From: Luzula sylvatica
Taxonomy: Eukaryota > Streptophyta > Magnoliopsida > Poales > Juncaceae
Reading direction: 5' to 3'
Assembly: GCA_946800325.1 (NCBI GenBank)
Contig: OX326957.1
Span: 30,181,054-30,245,053, forward strand
DNA length: 64,000 nt
Below the pieces are notes generated by a model. That model saw only the letters and a list, made by a program, of their open reading frames with translations. It made no database searches and was not told the DNA's origin. The position numbers were made by a program, and so were the translations under genes. Below are positions 14,001 to 26,815 of this stretch, piece after piece. Positions within the stretch are counted from its first letter, which is position 1; the number at the start of each line of letters is the position of its first letter.

Positions 14001-14457
14001 AGTATGTTTTTCGATTCAAAACAATTTGTTTATGCTTTGGGGAGTTCAAATAACGTATTTTTAGATCATTTGAATCGTATCTTTTACTACACAACATTTC
14101 ACCAAAATATACAAACACTAAGAAAGTTTGTTTTTCGTTTCAAAACAATTTGTTTATGCTTTGGGGAGTCAAATAATGTAATTTTAGACCATTTGAATTG
14201 TATCTTTTACTACATAACATTTCACCAAATTTACAAACACTAAGAAAGTTTGTTTTTCGATACAAAACAATTTGGTTATGCTTTGGGGAGTTCAAATAAC
14301 GTATTTTTAGACCATTTGAATCGAATATTTTACTACATAACATTTCACCAAAATTTACAAACACTAAGAAAGTTTGTTTTTCTATTCAAAACAATCTGTT
14401 TATGCTTTGGGGGGTTCAAATAACGTATTTTCAGATCATTTGAATCGTATCTTTTAC
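8027..14457 (+). repeat. ~6.5-kb tandem segmental duplication, copy 1 (6431 bp)
   Basis: About 52 monomers that recur in order at 14591-21145. The offset is 6564 bp up to about 9660 and 6688 bp after that. The change is exactly 124 bp, because this copy lacks one TTTGGTTATGCTTCGG / GTAATTTTGGACC monomer that copy 2 carries at about 16221-16345. Shared odd variants across the whole length, such as ACTATAACTTTTCACC (2 bp shorter) and GGGGGGTTC near 14410, show common descent. I noticed about ten substitutions, for example ATTAACAAAC (about 11012) against ATTTACAAAC (about 17700). The left edge is set by ACAATTCACC against ACATTTCACC, the right edge by TTTTACTAC against TTTTACAAC. Confidence 0.93.
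8150..10900 (+). repeat. 8-monomer higher-order repeat inside copy 1
   Basis: The rare ACGAACAC variant, followed by CGATTAAAAACATTTTG, occurs at 8288, 9279 and 10147, giving spacings of 991 and 868 bp (8 and 7 monomers). Within a unit the order of private variants is constant: TTTAGGAAAATTTG, ACGAACAC, GATTGAAAAC with AATAGCG, TTTAGTACAT, TTTACAACAT, TTTGGTTATGCTTCGG, TTTAGGCTTTGG, TTTAGACTTTGG with GAACCGTGTC, then GATTGAAAATAATTTG. The second unit has lost the TTTGGTTATGC monomer. The third is more divergent and shorter at its end. Confidence 0.9.
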
Positions 14458-14590
14458 TACATAACATTTCACCAAAATTTACGAACACTAAGAAAGTTTG
14501 TTTTTCGATTAAAAACATTTTGTTTAGCTTTGGGGAGTTTAAATAACGTAATTTTAGACCATTTGAATCATATCTTTTACTACATAACAT
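14458..14590 (+). repeat. Junction between the two ~6.5-kb copies
   Basis: About one monomer that belongs to neither matching stretch. It carries ACGAACAC (14481), CGATTAAAAACATTTTG and the one-base-short TTTAGCTTTGG, so it is a copy of the monomer at about 8270-8400. This is the expected look of a crossover between misaligned 8-mer units. Confidence 0.8.
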
Positions 14591-17500
14591 TTCACCAAAA
14601 TTTACAAACACTAAGAAAGTTTGTTTTTCGATTGAAAACAATTTGTTTATGCTTTGGGGAGTTCAAATAACGTATTTTTAGATCATTCGAATCGTATCTT
14701 TTACTACATAACATTTCACCAAAATTTACAAACTTTAGGAAAATTTGTTTTTCGATTCAAAACAATCTGTTTATGCTTTGGGGAGTTCAAATAACATATT
14801 TTTAGATCATTTGAATCGTATCTTTTACTACATAACATTTCACCAAAATTTACGAACACTAAGAAAGTTTGTTTTTCGATTAAAAACATTTTGTTTAGCT
14901 TTGGGGAGTTTAAATAACGTAATTTTAGACCATTTGAATCATATCTTTTACTACATAACATTTCACCAAAATTTATAAACACTAAGAAAGTTTGTTTTTC
15001 GATTGAAAACAATTTGTTTATGCTTTGGGGAGTTCAAATAGCGTATTTTTAGATCATTTGAATCGTATCTTTTAGTACATAACATTTCACCAAAATTTAC
15101 AAACACTAAGAAAGTTTGTTTTTCGATTCAAAACAATCTGTTTATGCTTTGGGGAGTTCAAATAACGTATTTTTAGATCATTTGAATCGTATCTTTTACA
15201 ACATAACATTTCACCAAAATTTACAAACACAAAGAAAGTTTGTTTTTCGATTCAAAACAATTTGGTTATGCTTCGGGGAGTTCAAATAACGTAATTTTGG
15301 ACCATTTGAATCGTATCTCTTACTACACAACATTTCACCAAAATTTACAAACACTAAGAAAGTTTGTTTTTCGATTCAAAATAATCTGTTTAGGCTTTGG
15401 GGAGTTCAAATAACGTATTTTTAGATCATTTGAATCGTATCGTTTACTGCATAACAATTCACCAAAATTTACAAACACTAAGAAAGTTTGTTTTTCGATT
15501 CAAAACAATCTGTTTAGACTTTGGGGAGTTCAAATAACGTATTTTTAGATCATTGGAACCGTGTCTTTTACTACATAACATTTCACCAAAATTTACAAAC
15601 ACTAAGAAAGTTTGTTTTTCGATTGAAAATAATTTGTTTATGCTTTGGGGAGTTCAAATAACGTATTTTTAGATCATTCGAATCGTATCTTTTACTACAT
15701 AACATTTCACCAAAATTTACAAACTTTAGGAAAATTTGTTTTTCGATTCAAAACAATCTGTTTATGCTTTGGGGAGTTCAAATAACATATTTTTAGATCA
15801 TTTGAATCGTATCTTTTACTACATAACATTTCACCAAAATTTACGAACACTAAGAAAGTTTGTTTTTCGATTAAAAACATTTTGTTTATGCTTTGGGGAG
15901 TTCAAATAACGTAATTTTAGACCATTTGAATCATATCTTTTACTACATAACATTTCACCAAAATTTATAAACACTAAGAAAGTTTGTTTTTCGATTGAAA
16001 ACAATTTGTTTATGATTTGGGGAGTTCAAATAGCGTATTTTTAGATCATTTGAATCGTATCTTTTAGTACATAACATTTCACCAAAATTTACAAACACTA
16101 AGAAAGTTTGTTTTTCGATTCAAAACAATCTGTTTATGCTTTGGGGAGTTCAAATAACGTATTTTTAGATCATTTGAATCGTATCTTTTACAACATAACA
16201 TTTCACCAAAATTTACAAACACAAAGAAAGTTTGTTTTTCGATTCAAAACAATTTGGTTATGCTTCGGGGAGTTCAAATAACGTAATTTTGGACCATTTG
16301 AATCGTATCTCTTACTACACAACATTTCACCAAAATTTACAAACACTAAGAAAGTTTGTTTTTCGATTCAAAATAATCTGTTTAGGCTTTGGGGAGTTCA
16401 AATAACGTATTTTTAGATCATTTGAATCGTATCGTTTACTGCATAACAATTCACCAAAATTTACAAATACTAAGAAAGTTTGTTTTTCGATTCAAAACAA
16501 TCTGTTTAGACTTTGGGGAGTTCAAATAACGTATTTTTAGATCATTGGAACCGTGTCTTTTACTACATAACATTTCACCAAAATTTACAAACACTAAGAA
16601 AGTTTGTTTTTCGATTGAAAATAATTTGTTTATGCTTTGGGGAGTTCAAATAACGTATTTTTAGATCATTCGAATCGTATCTTTTACTACATAACATTTC
16701 ACCAAAATTTACAAACACTTGGAAAATTTGTTTTTCGATTCAAAACAATCTGTTTATTCTTTGGGGAGTTCAAATAACATATTTTTAGATCATTTGAATC
16801 GTATCTTTTACTACATAACATTTCACCAAAATTTACGAACACTAAGAAAGTTTGTTTTTCGATTAAAAACATTTTGTTTATGCTTTGGGGAGTTCAAATA
16901 ACGTAATTTTAGACCATTTGACTCATATCTTTTACTACATAACATTTCACCAAAATTTATAAACACTAAGAAAGTTTGTTTTTCGATTGAAAACAATTTG
17001 TGTATGCTTTGGGGAGTTCAAATAGCGTATTTTTAGATCATTTGAATCGTATCTTTTACTACATAACATTTCACCAAAATTTACAAACACTAAGAAAGTT
17101 TGTTTTTCGATTCAAAACAATCTGTTTATGCTTTGGGGAGTTCAAATAACGTATTTTTAGATCATTTGAATCGTATCTTTTACTACATAACATTTCACCA
17201 AAATTTACAAACACAAAGAAAGTTTGTTTTTCGATTCAAAACAATTTGTTTATGCTTTGGGGAGTTCAAATAACGTAATTTTGGACCATTTGAATCGTAT
17301 CTCTTACTACACAACATTTCACCAAAATTTACAAACACTAAGAAAGTTTGTTTTTCGATTCAAAATAATCTGTTTAGGCTTTGGGGAGTTCAAATAACGT
17401 ATTTTTAGATCATTTGAATCGTATCGTTTACTGCATAACAATTCACCAAAATTTACAAACACTAAGAAAGTTTGTTTTTCGATTCAAAACAATCTGTTTA

Positions 17501-20500
17501 GGCTTTAGGGAGTTCAAATAACGTATTTTTAGATCATTTGAATCGTGTCTTTTACTACATAACATTTCACCAAAATTTACAAACACTAGGAAAATTTGTT
17601 TTTCGATTCAAAACAATCTGTTTATGCTTTGGGGAGTTCAAATAACATATTTTTAGATCATTTGAATCGTATCTTTTACTACATAACATTTCACCAAAAT
17701 TTACAAACACTAAGAAAGTTTGTTTTTCGATTCAAAACAATCTGTTTGTGCGTTGGGGAGTTCAAATAACGTATTTTTAGATCATTTGAATCTTATCTTT
17801 TACTATAACTTTTCACCAAAAGTTACAATCACTAAGAAAGTTTGCTTTTCGATTCAAAACAATCTATTTATGCTTTGGGGAGTTCAAATAACGTAATTTT
17901 AGACCATTCGAATCGTATCTTTTACTACATAACATTTAACCAAAATTTACAAACATTAAGAAAGTTTGTTTTTCGATTCAAAACAATCTGTTTGTGCTTT
18001 GGGGAGTTCAAATAACGTAATTTTAGACCATTTGAATCGTATCTTTTACTACATAACATTTCACCAAAATTTACAAACACTAAGAAAGTTTGTTTTTCGA
18101 TTCAAAACAATCTGTTTATGCTTTGGGGAGTTCAAATAACATATTTTTAGATCATTTGAATCGTATCTTTTACTACATAACATTTCACCAAAATTTACAA
18201 ACACTAAGAAAGTTTGTTTTTCGATTCAAAACAATCTGTTTGTGCGTTGGGGAGTTCAAATAACGTATTTTTAGATCATTTGAATCTTATCTTTTACTAT
18301 AACTTTTCACCAAAAGTTACAATCACTAAGAAAGTTTGCTTTTCGATTCAAAACAATCTATTTATGGTTTGGGGAGTTCAAATAACGTAATTTTAGTCCA
18401 TTTGAATCGTATCTTTTACTACATGACATTTCACCAAATTTACAAACACTAAGCAAGTTTGTTTTTCGATTCAAAACAATTTGTTTATGCTTTGAGGAGT
18501 TCAAATAACATATTTTTAGATTATTTGAATCGTATCTTTTACTACATGACATTTCACCAAAATTTACAAACTCTAAGAAAGTTTGTTTTTCGATTCAAAA
18601 CAATCTGTTTATGCTCTGGGGAGTTCAAATAACGTATTTTTAGATCATTTGAACCGTATCTTTTACTACATATCATTTCACAAAAATTTACAAACACTAA
18701 AAAAGTTCGTTATTAGATTCAAAACAATTTGTTTGTGCTTTGGGGAGTTCTAAGAACATGTTTTTAGATCATTTGAATTGTATCTTTTACTACATAACAT
18801 TTCACCAAAATTTACAAACACTAAGAAACTTTGTTTTTCGATTCAAAACAATTTGTTTATGCTTTGGGGAGTTCTAAGAACATATTTTTAGATCATTTGA
18901 ATCGTATCTTTTAATACATAACTTTTCACCAAAATTAACAAACACTAAGAAAGTTTGTTTTTCGTTTCAAAACAATATGTTTATGCTTTGGGGAGTTCAA
19001 ATAACGTAATTTTAGACCATTTGAATTGTATCTTTTACTACATAACATTTCACCAAAATTTACAAACACTAAGAAAGTTTGTTTTTCGATTCAAAACAAT
19101 CTGTTTATCCTTTGGGGAGTTCAAATAACATATTTTTAGATGATTTGAATCGTATCTTTTACTACACAACATTTCACCAAAATTTACAAACACTAAGAAA
19201 GTTTGTTTTTCGATTCAAAATAATTTGTTTATGCTTTGGGGAGTTCAAATAACATAATTTTAGACCATTTGAATCGTATCTTTTACTACATAACATTTCA
19301 CAAAAATTTACAAACACTAAGAAAGTTTGTTTTTCGATTCAAAATAATTTTTTTATGCTTTGGGTAGTTCAAATAACATATTTTTAAATCATTTGAATCG
19401 TATCTTTTACCACATGACATTTCACCAAATTAGACAAACACTCAGAAAGTTTGTTTTTCGATTCAAAACAATATGTTTATGCTTTCGGGAGTTCAAATAA
19501 CGTATTTTTAGATCATTTGAATCGTATCTTTTACTACATAACATTTCACCAAAATTTACAAACACTAAGAAAGTTTGTTTTTCGATTCAAAACAATCTGT
19601 TTAGGCTTTGGGGAGTTCAAATAATGTATTTTTAGATCATTTGAATCGTATCGTTTACTACATAACAATTCACCAAAATTTACAAATACAAAGAAAGTTT
19701 GATTTTCGATTCAAAACAATTTGTTTATGCTTTGGGTAGTTCTAAGAACATATTTTTAGATCATTTGAATCGTATCTTTTACTACATAACTTTTCACCAA
19801 AATTTACAAACACTTAGAAAGTTTGTTTTTCATTTCAAAACAATTTGTTTATGCTTTGGGGAGTCCAAATAACGTAATTTTAGACCATTTGAATCGTATC
19901 TTTTACTACATAACATTTCACCAAAATTTGACAAACACTAAGAAAGTTTGTTTTTCGATTCAAAAGAATCTGTTTATGCTTTCGGGAGTTCAAATAACGT
20001 ATTTTTAGATCATTTGAATCGTACCTTTTACCACATAACATTTCACCCAATTTGACAAACACTAAGAAAGTTTGTTTTTCGATTCAAAACAATCTGTTTA
20101 TGCTTTCGGGAGTTCAAATAATGTATTTTTAGATCATTTCAATCGTATCTTTTACTACATAACATTTCACCAAAATTTACATACACTAAGAAAGTTTGTT
20201 TTTCGATTCAAAACAATCTGTTTAGGCTTTGGGGAGTTCAAATACCATATTTTTAGATCATTTGAATCGTATCGTTTACTGCATAACAATTTACCAAAAT
20301 TTACGAACACTAAGAAAGTTTGTTTTTCGATTCAGAGCAATTTGTTTATGCTTTGGGGAGTTCAAATAACGTATTTTTAGATCTTTTGAATCGTATCTTT
20401 TACTACATAACATTTCACCAAAATTTACAAACAATAAGAAATTTTGTTTTTCGATTGAAAACAATCTGTTTATGCATTTGGGAGTTCAAATAACGTATTT

Positions 20501-21145
20501 TTAGATCATTTGAATCGTATCATTTACTACATAACATTTGACCAAAATTTACAAACACTAAGAAAGTTTGTTTTTCGATTCAAAACAATCTGTTTATGCT
20601 TTGGGGATTTCAAATGACGTATTTTTCGATCATTTGAATCGTATCTTTTACTACATAACATTTCACCAAAATTGACAAACACTAAGAAAGTATGTTTTTC
20701 GATTCAAAACAATTTGTTTATGCTTTGGGGAGTTCAAATAACGTATTTTTAGATCATTTGAATCGTATCTTTTACTACACAACATTTCACCAAAATATAC
20801 AAACACTAAGAAAGTTTGTTTTTCGTTTCAAAACAATTTGTTTATGCTTTGGGGAGTCAAATAATGTAATTTTAGACCATTTGAATTGTATCTTTTACTA
20901 CATAACATTTCACCAAATTTACAAACACTAAGAAAGTTTGTTTTTCGATACAAAACAATTTGGTTATGCTTTGGGGAGTTCAAATAACGTATTTTTAGAC
21001 CATTTGAATCGAATATTTTACTACATAACATTTCACCAAAATTTACAAACACTAAGAAAGTTTGTTTTTCTATTCAAAACAATCTGTTTATGCTTTGGGG
21101 GGTTCAAATAACGTATTTTCAGATCATTTGAATCGTATCTTTTAC
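14591..21145 (+). repeat. ~6.5-kb tandem segmental duplication, copy 2 (6555 bp)
   Basis: Partner of 8027-14457 and longer by exactly one 124-bp monomer (about 16221-16345). Private changes relative to copy 1 include TTTAGGCTTTAGGG near 17505 (copy 1 TTTAGGCTTTGGGG), AAATACAAAG near 19686 (copy 1 AAATACTAAG) and TTTTTCGATTCAGAGC near 20324 (copy 1 TTTTTAGATTCAGAGC near 13636). So few differences over 6.4 kb imply a recent event compared with the age of the monomers. Confidence 0.93.
14716..17590 (+). repeat. 8-monomer higher-order repeat inside copy 2
   Basis: Same unit as at 8150-10900. The ACGAACAC marker falls at 14852, 15843 and 16835, spacings 991 and 992 bp, so three 8-monomer units start here (the third diverges toward its end). 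An extra partial unit sits at 14481 (371 bp before the first). The first unit is 1 bp short because of TTTAGCTTTGG in place of TTTATGCTTTGG. Confidence 0.9.
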
Positions 21146-21719
21146 AACATAACATTTCACCAAAATTTATAAACACTAAGAAAGTTTGTTTTTCGATTCA
21201 AAACAATTTGTTTATGCCTTCGGGAATTCAAATAACGTAATTTTGGACCATTTGAATCGTATCATTTACTACACAACATTTCACCAAAATTTACAAACAC
21301 TAAGAAATGTTTGTTTTTCGATTCAAAATAATTTTTTTATGCATTGGGGAGTTCAAATATCATATTTTTAGATCATTTGAATCGTATCTTTTACCACATA
21401 ACATTTCATCAAATTTGACAAACACTAAGAAAGTTTGTTTTTCGATTAAAGACAATCTGTTTATGCTTTGGGGAGTTCAAATAATGTATTTTTAGATCAT
21501 TTGAATCGTATCTTTTACTACATAACATTTCACCAAAATTTACAAACACTAAGAAAGTTTGTTTTTCCATTCAAAACAATCTGTTTGTGCTTTGGGGAGT
21601 TCAAATAACGTAATTTTAGACCATTTGAATCGTATCTTTTACTACATAACATTTCACCAAAATTTACAAACAAAAAGAAAGTTTGTTTTTCGATTCAAAA
21701 CAATTTGGTTATGCTTCGG
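21146..21719 (+). repeat. Satellite monomers, no higher-order copy assigned
   Basis: About 4.6 plain monomers, including the linked AATAATTTTTTTATG and CAAATTTGACAAAC pair at about 21310-21440. The start resembles 24520-24790 (offset about 3345) through GCCT-type monomers (TTATGCCT) and GATTAAAGACAATC. No gene or foreign sequence is visible. Confidence 0.75.
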
Positions 21720-22850
21720 GGAGTTCAAATAACGTATTTTTAGATCATTTGAAACGCATCTTTTACTACATAACATTTCACCAAAATTTACAAACACTAA
21801 GAAAGTTTGTTTTTTGATTCAAAACAATTTATTTATGCTTTGGGGAGTTCAAATAACGTAATTTTAGACCATTTGAATCGTATCTTTTACTACACAACAT
21901 TTCAACAAAATTTACAAACACTAAGAAAGTATGTTTTTCGATTCAAAATAATTTTTTTATGCATTGGGGAGTTCAAACATCATATTTTTAGATCATTTGA
22001 ATCGTATCTTTTACCACATAACATTTCACCAAATTTGACAAGCACTACGAAAGTTTGTTTCTCGATTCAAGACAATATGTTTATGCTTTGGGGAGTTCAA
22101 ATAACGTATTTTTAGATCATTTGAATCGTATCTTTTACTACATAACAATTCACCAAAACTTACAAACACTAAGAAAGTTTGTTTTTCTATTCAAAACAAT
22201 TTGTTTATGCTTTGGGGAGTTCAAATAACGCATTTTTAGATCATTTGAATCGTATCTTTTACTACATAACATTTCACCAAAATTTACAAACACTAAGAAA
22301 GTATGTTTTTTGATTCAAAACAATTTGTTTATGCTTTGGGGAGTTCAAATAACGTATTTTTAGATCATTTGAATCGTATCTTTTACTACATAACATTTCA
22401 CCAAAATTTACAAACACAAAGAAAGTTTGTTTTTCGATTCAAAACAATTTGTTTATGCTTTGGGGAGTTCAAATAACGTATTTTTAGATCATTTGAATCG
22501 TATCATTTACTACATAACATTTCACCAAAATTTACAAAGACTAAGAAAGTTTGTTTTTCGATTCAAAACAATATGTTTATGCTTTGGGGAGTTCAAATAA
22601 CGTATTTTTAAATCATTTGAATCGTATCTTTTACTATATAACATTTGACCAAAATTTACAAACACTAAGAAAGTTTGTTTTTCGATTCAAAACAATCTGT
22701 TTATGCTTTGGGGAGTTCAAATAACGTATTTTCAGATCATTCGAATCGTATATTTTTCTGCATAACATTTCACCAAAATTGACAAACACTAAGAAAGTTT
22801 GTTTTTCGATTCAAAACAATTTGTTTATGCTTTGGGGAGTTCAGATAACG
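21720..22850 (+). repeat. 9-monomer duplicated block (offset 3965), copy 1
   Basis: About 1131 bp matching 25685-26815 at a constant offset of 3965 (32 x 124 minus 3). Shared rare variants: GAAACGCATC, CAATTTATTTATGC, CATTTCAACAAAATT, AGTATG with TTTTTTATGCATTGG, TTGACAAGCACTA, GTTTCTCGATTCAAGAC, AACACAAAG (22412 and 26377) and AAAGACTAAG. The match fails on the left at GCTTCGG against GCTTTTGG. Confidence 0.87.
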
Positions 22851-25684
22851 TATTTTTAGATCATTTGAATCGTATCTTTTACTACATAACATTTCACCAA
22901 AACATACAAACACTAAGAAAGTTTGTTTTTCGTTTCAAAACAATTTGTTTATGCTTTGGGGATTCAAATAATGTAATTTTAGACCATTTGAATCGTATCT
23001 TTTACTACATAACATTTCACCAAATTTACAAACACTAAGAAAGTTTGTTTTTCGATTCAAAACAATTTGTTTATGCTTTGGGGAGTTCAAATAACGTATT
23101 TTTAGGCCATTTGAATCGAATCTTTTACTACATAACATTTCACCAAAATTTACAAACACTAAGAAAGTTTATTTTTCGATTCAAAACAATTTGTTTATGC
23201 TTTGGGGAGTTCAAATAACGTATTTTTAAATCATTTGAATCGTATCTTTTACAACATAACATTTCACCAAAATTTACAAACACTAAGAAAGTTTGTTTTT
23301 CGATTCAAAACAATTTGTTTTGGCTTGGGGAGTTCAAATAACGTAATTTTGGAACATTCGAATCGTATCTTTTACTACACAACATTTCACCAAAATTTAC
23401 AAACACTAAGTAATGTTTGTTTTTCAATTCAAAATAATTTTTTTATGCTTTGGGGAGTTCAAATAACATATTTTTAGATCATTTGAATCGTATCTTTTAC
23501 TACATAACATTTCACTAAAATTTACAAACACAAATAAAGTTTGTTTTTCGATTCAAAACAATTTGTTTATGCTTTGGGGAGTTCAAATAACGTATTTTTA
23601 GATCATTTGAATCGTATCATTTACTACATAACATTTCACCAAAATTTACAAACACTAAGAAAGTTTGTTTTTCGATTCAAAACAATCTGTTTATGCTTTT
23701 GGGAGTTCAAATAACGTATTTTTAGATCATTTGAATCGTATCTTTTACTACATAACATTTCACCAAAATTGACAAACACTAAGAAAGTTTGTTTTTCGAT
23801 TCAAAACAATTTGTTTATGCTTTGGGGAGTTCAAATAACGTATTTTTAGATCATTTGAATCGTATCTTTTACTACATAACATTTCACCAAAATTTACAAA
23901 CACTAAGAAAGTTTGTTTTTCGATTCAAAACAATCTGTTTATGCTTTTGGGAGTTGAAATAACGTATTTTTAGATCATTTGAATCGTATCTTTTACTACA
24001 TAACATTTCACCAAAATTGACAAACACTAAGAAAGTTTGTTTTTCGATTCAAAACAATATGTTTATGCTTTGGGGAGTTCAAATAACGTATTTTTAGATC
24101 ATTTGAATCGTATCTTTTACTACATAACATTTCACTAAAATTTACAAACACAAATAAAGTTTGTTTTTCGATTCAAAACAATTTGTTTATGCTTTGGGGA
24201 GTCAAATAATGTAATTTTAGACCATTTGAATCGTATCTTTTACTACATAACATTTCACCAAATTTACAAACACTAAGAAAGTTTGTTTTTCGATTCAAAA
24301 CAATTTGTTTATGCTTTGGGGAGTTCAAATAACGTATTTTTAGATCATTTGAATCGTATCTTTTACTACATAACATTTCACCAAAATTTACAAACACTAA
24401 GAAAGTTTGTTTTTCTATTCAAAACAATCTGTTTATGCTTTGGGGAGTTCAAATAACGTATTTTCAGATCATTTGAATCGTATCTTTTACAACATAACAT
24501 TTCACCAAAATTTACAAACACTAAGAAAGTTTGTTTTTCGATTCAAGACAATTTGTTTATGCCTTGGGGAATTCAAATAACGTAATTTTGGACCATTTGA
24601 ATCGTATCATTTACTACACAACATTTCACCAAAATTTACAAACACTAAGAAATGTTTGTTTTTCGATTCAAAATAATTTTTTTATGCTTTGGGGAGTTCA
24701 AATAACATATTTTTAGATCATTTGAATCGTATCTTTTACCACATAACATTTCATCAAATTTGACAAACACTAAGAAAGTTTGTTTTTCGATTAAAGACAA
24801 TCTGTTTATGCTTTGGGGAGTTCAAATAACGTATTTTTAGATCATTTGAATCGTATCTTTTACTACATAACATTTCACCAAAACTTACAAACACTAAGAA
24901 AGTTTGTTTTTCGATTCAAAACAATATGTTTATGCTTTGGGGAGTTCAAATAACGTATTTTTAGATCATTTGAATCGTATCTTTTACTACATAACATTTC
25001 ACCAAAATTTACAAACACTAAGAAAGTTTGTTTTTCGATTCAAAACAATCTGTTTATGCTTTTGGGAGTTCAAATAACGTATTTTTAGATCATTTGAAAC
25101 GCATCTTTTACTACATAACATTTCACCAAAATTTACAAACACTAAGAAAGTTTGTTTTTCGATTCAAAACAATCTGTTTATGCTTTGGGGAGTTCAAATA
25201 ACGTATTTTCAGATCATTCGAATCGTATCTTTTACTGCATAACATTTCACCAAAATGGACAAACACTAAGATAGATTGTTTTTCGATCCAAACCAATTTG
25301 TTTATGCTTTGGGGAGTTCTAAGAACATATTTTTAGATCATTTGAATCGTATCTTTTACTACATAACATTTAACAAAAATTTACAAACACTAAGAAAGTT
25401 TGTTTTTCGATTCAAAACAATCTGTTTATGCTTTGGGGAGTTCAAATAACGTATTTTCAGATCATTCGAATCGTATCTTTTACTGCATAACATTTCACCA
25501 AAATTGACAAACACTAAGAAAGTTTGTTTTTCGATTCAAAACAATTTGTTTATGCTTTGGGGAGTTCAAATAATGTATTTTTAGATCATTTGAATCGTAT
25601 CTTTTACTACATAACATTTCACCAAAATTTACAAACACTAAGAAAGTTTGTTTTTCGATTCAAAACAATCTGTTTATGCTTTTG
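22851..25684 (+). repeat. Satellite monomers with short local duplications
   Basis: Plain satellite with several small local repeats. ATTTCACTAAAATTTAC followed by AACACAAATAAAG occurs at 23513 and 24133, 620 bp or five monomers apart. A two-monomer pattern (GCTTTTGGGAG, then CAAAATTGACAAAC) is repeated in tandem at about 23640-24050, with spacing 248 bp. GGGGAGTCAAATAATG short monomers (123 bp) sit near 24200. The pair ACTAAGATAGATTG and GATCCAAACCAATTTG appears near 25268. No other sequence is present. Confidence 0.8.
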
Positions 25685-26815
25685 GGAGTTCAAATAACGT
25701 ATTTTTAGATCATTTGAAACGCATCTTTTACTACATAACATTTCACCAAAATTTACAAACACTAAGAAAGTTTGTTTTTCGATTCAAAACAATTTATTTA
25801 TGCTTTGGGGAGTTCAAATAACGTAATTTTAGACCATTTGAATCGTATCTTTTACTACACAACATTTCAACAAAATTTACAAACACTAAGAAAGTATGTT
25901 TTTCGATTCAAAATAATTTTTTTATGCATTGGGGAGTTCAAACAACATATTTTTAGATCATTTGAATCGTATCTTTTACCACATAACATTTCACCAAATT
26001 TGACAAGCACTAAGAAAGTTTGTTTCTCGATTCAAGACAATATGTTTATGCTTTGGGGAGTTCGAATAACGTATTGTTAGATCATTTGAATCGTATCTTT
26101 TACTACATAACAATTCACCAAAACTTACAAACACTAAGAAAGTTTGATTTTCTATTCAAAACAATCTGTTTATGCTTTGGGGAGTTCAAATAACGCATTT
26201 TTAGACCATTTGAATCGTATCTTTTACTACATAACATTTCACCAAAATTTACAAACACTAAGAAAGTATGTTTTATGATTCAAAACAATTTGTTTATGCT
26301 TTGGGGAGTTCAAATAACGTATTTTTAGATCATTTGAATCGTATCTTTTACTACATAACATTTCACCAAAATTTACAAACACAAAGAAAGTTTGTTTTTC
26401 GATTCAAAACAATTTGTTTATGCTTTGGGGAGTTCAAATAACGTATTTTTAGATCATTTGAATCGTATCATTTACTACATAACATTTCACCAAAATTTAC
26501 AAAGACTAAGAAAGTTTGTTTTTCGATTCAAAACAATATGTTTATGCTTTGGGGAGTTCGAATAACGTATTTTTAAATCATTTGAATCGTATCTTTTACT
26601 ATATAACATTTGACGAAAATTTACAAACACTAAGAAAGTTTGTTTTTCGATTCAAAACAATCTGTTTATGCTTTGGGGAGTTCAAATAACGTATTTTCAG
26701 ATCATTCGAATCGTATCTTTTACTGCATAACATTTCACCAAAATTGACAAACACTAAGAAAGTTTGTTTTTCGATTCAAAACAATTTGTTTATGCTTTGG
26801 GGAGTTCAAATAACG
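25685..26815 (+). repeat. 9-monomer duplicated block (offset 3965), copy 2
   Basis: Partner of 21720-22850. Differences I noticed include AAACAACATATTT near 25940 (copy 1 AAACATCATATTT), GTTCGAATAACG near 26060 and TATTGTTAGATC near 26073. Its right part overlaps the start of the 12-monomer repeat at 26377, so that repeat was built from a segment already duplicated at 22412. Confidence 0.85.
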
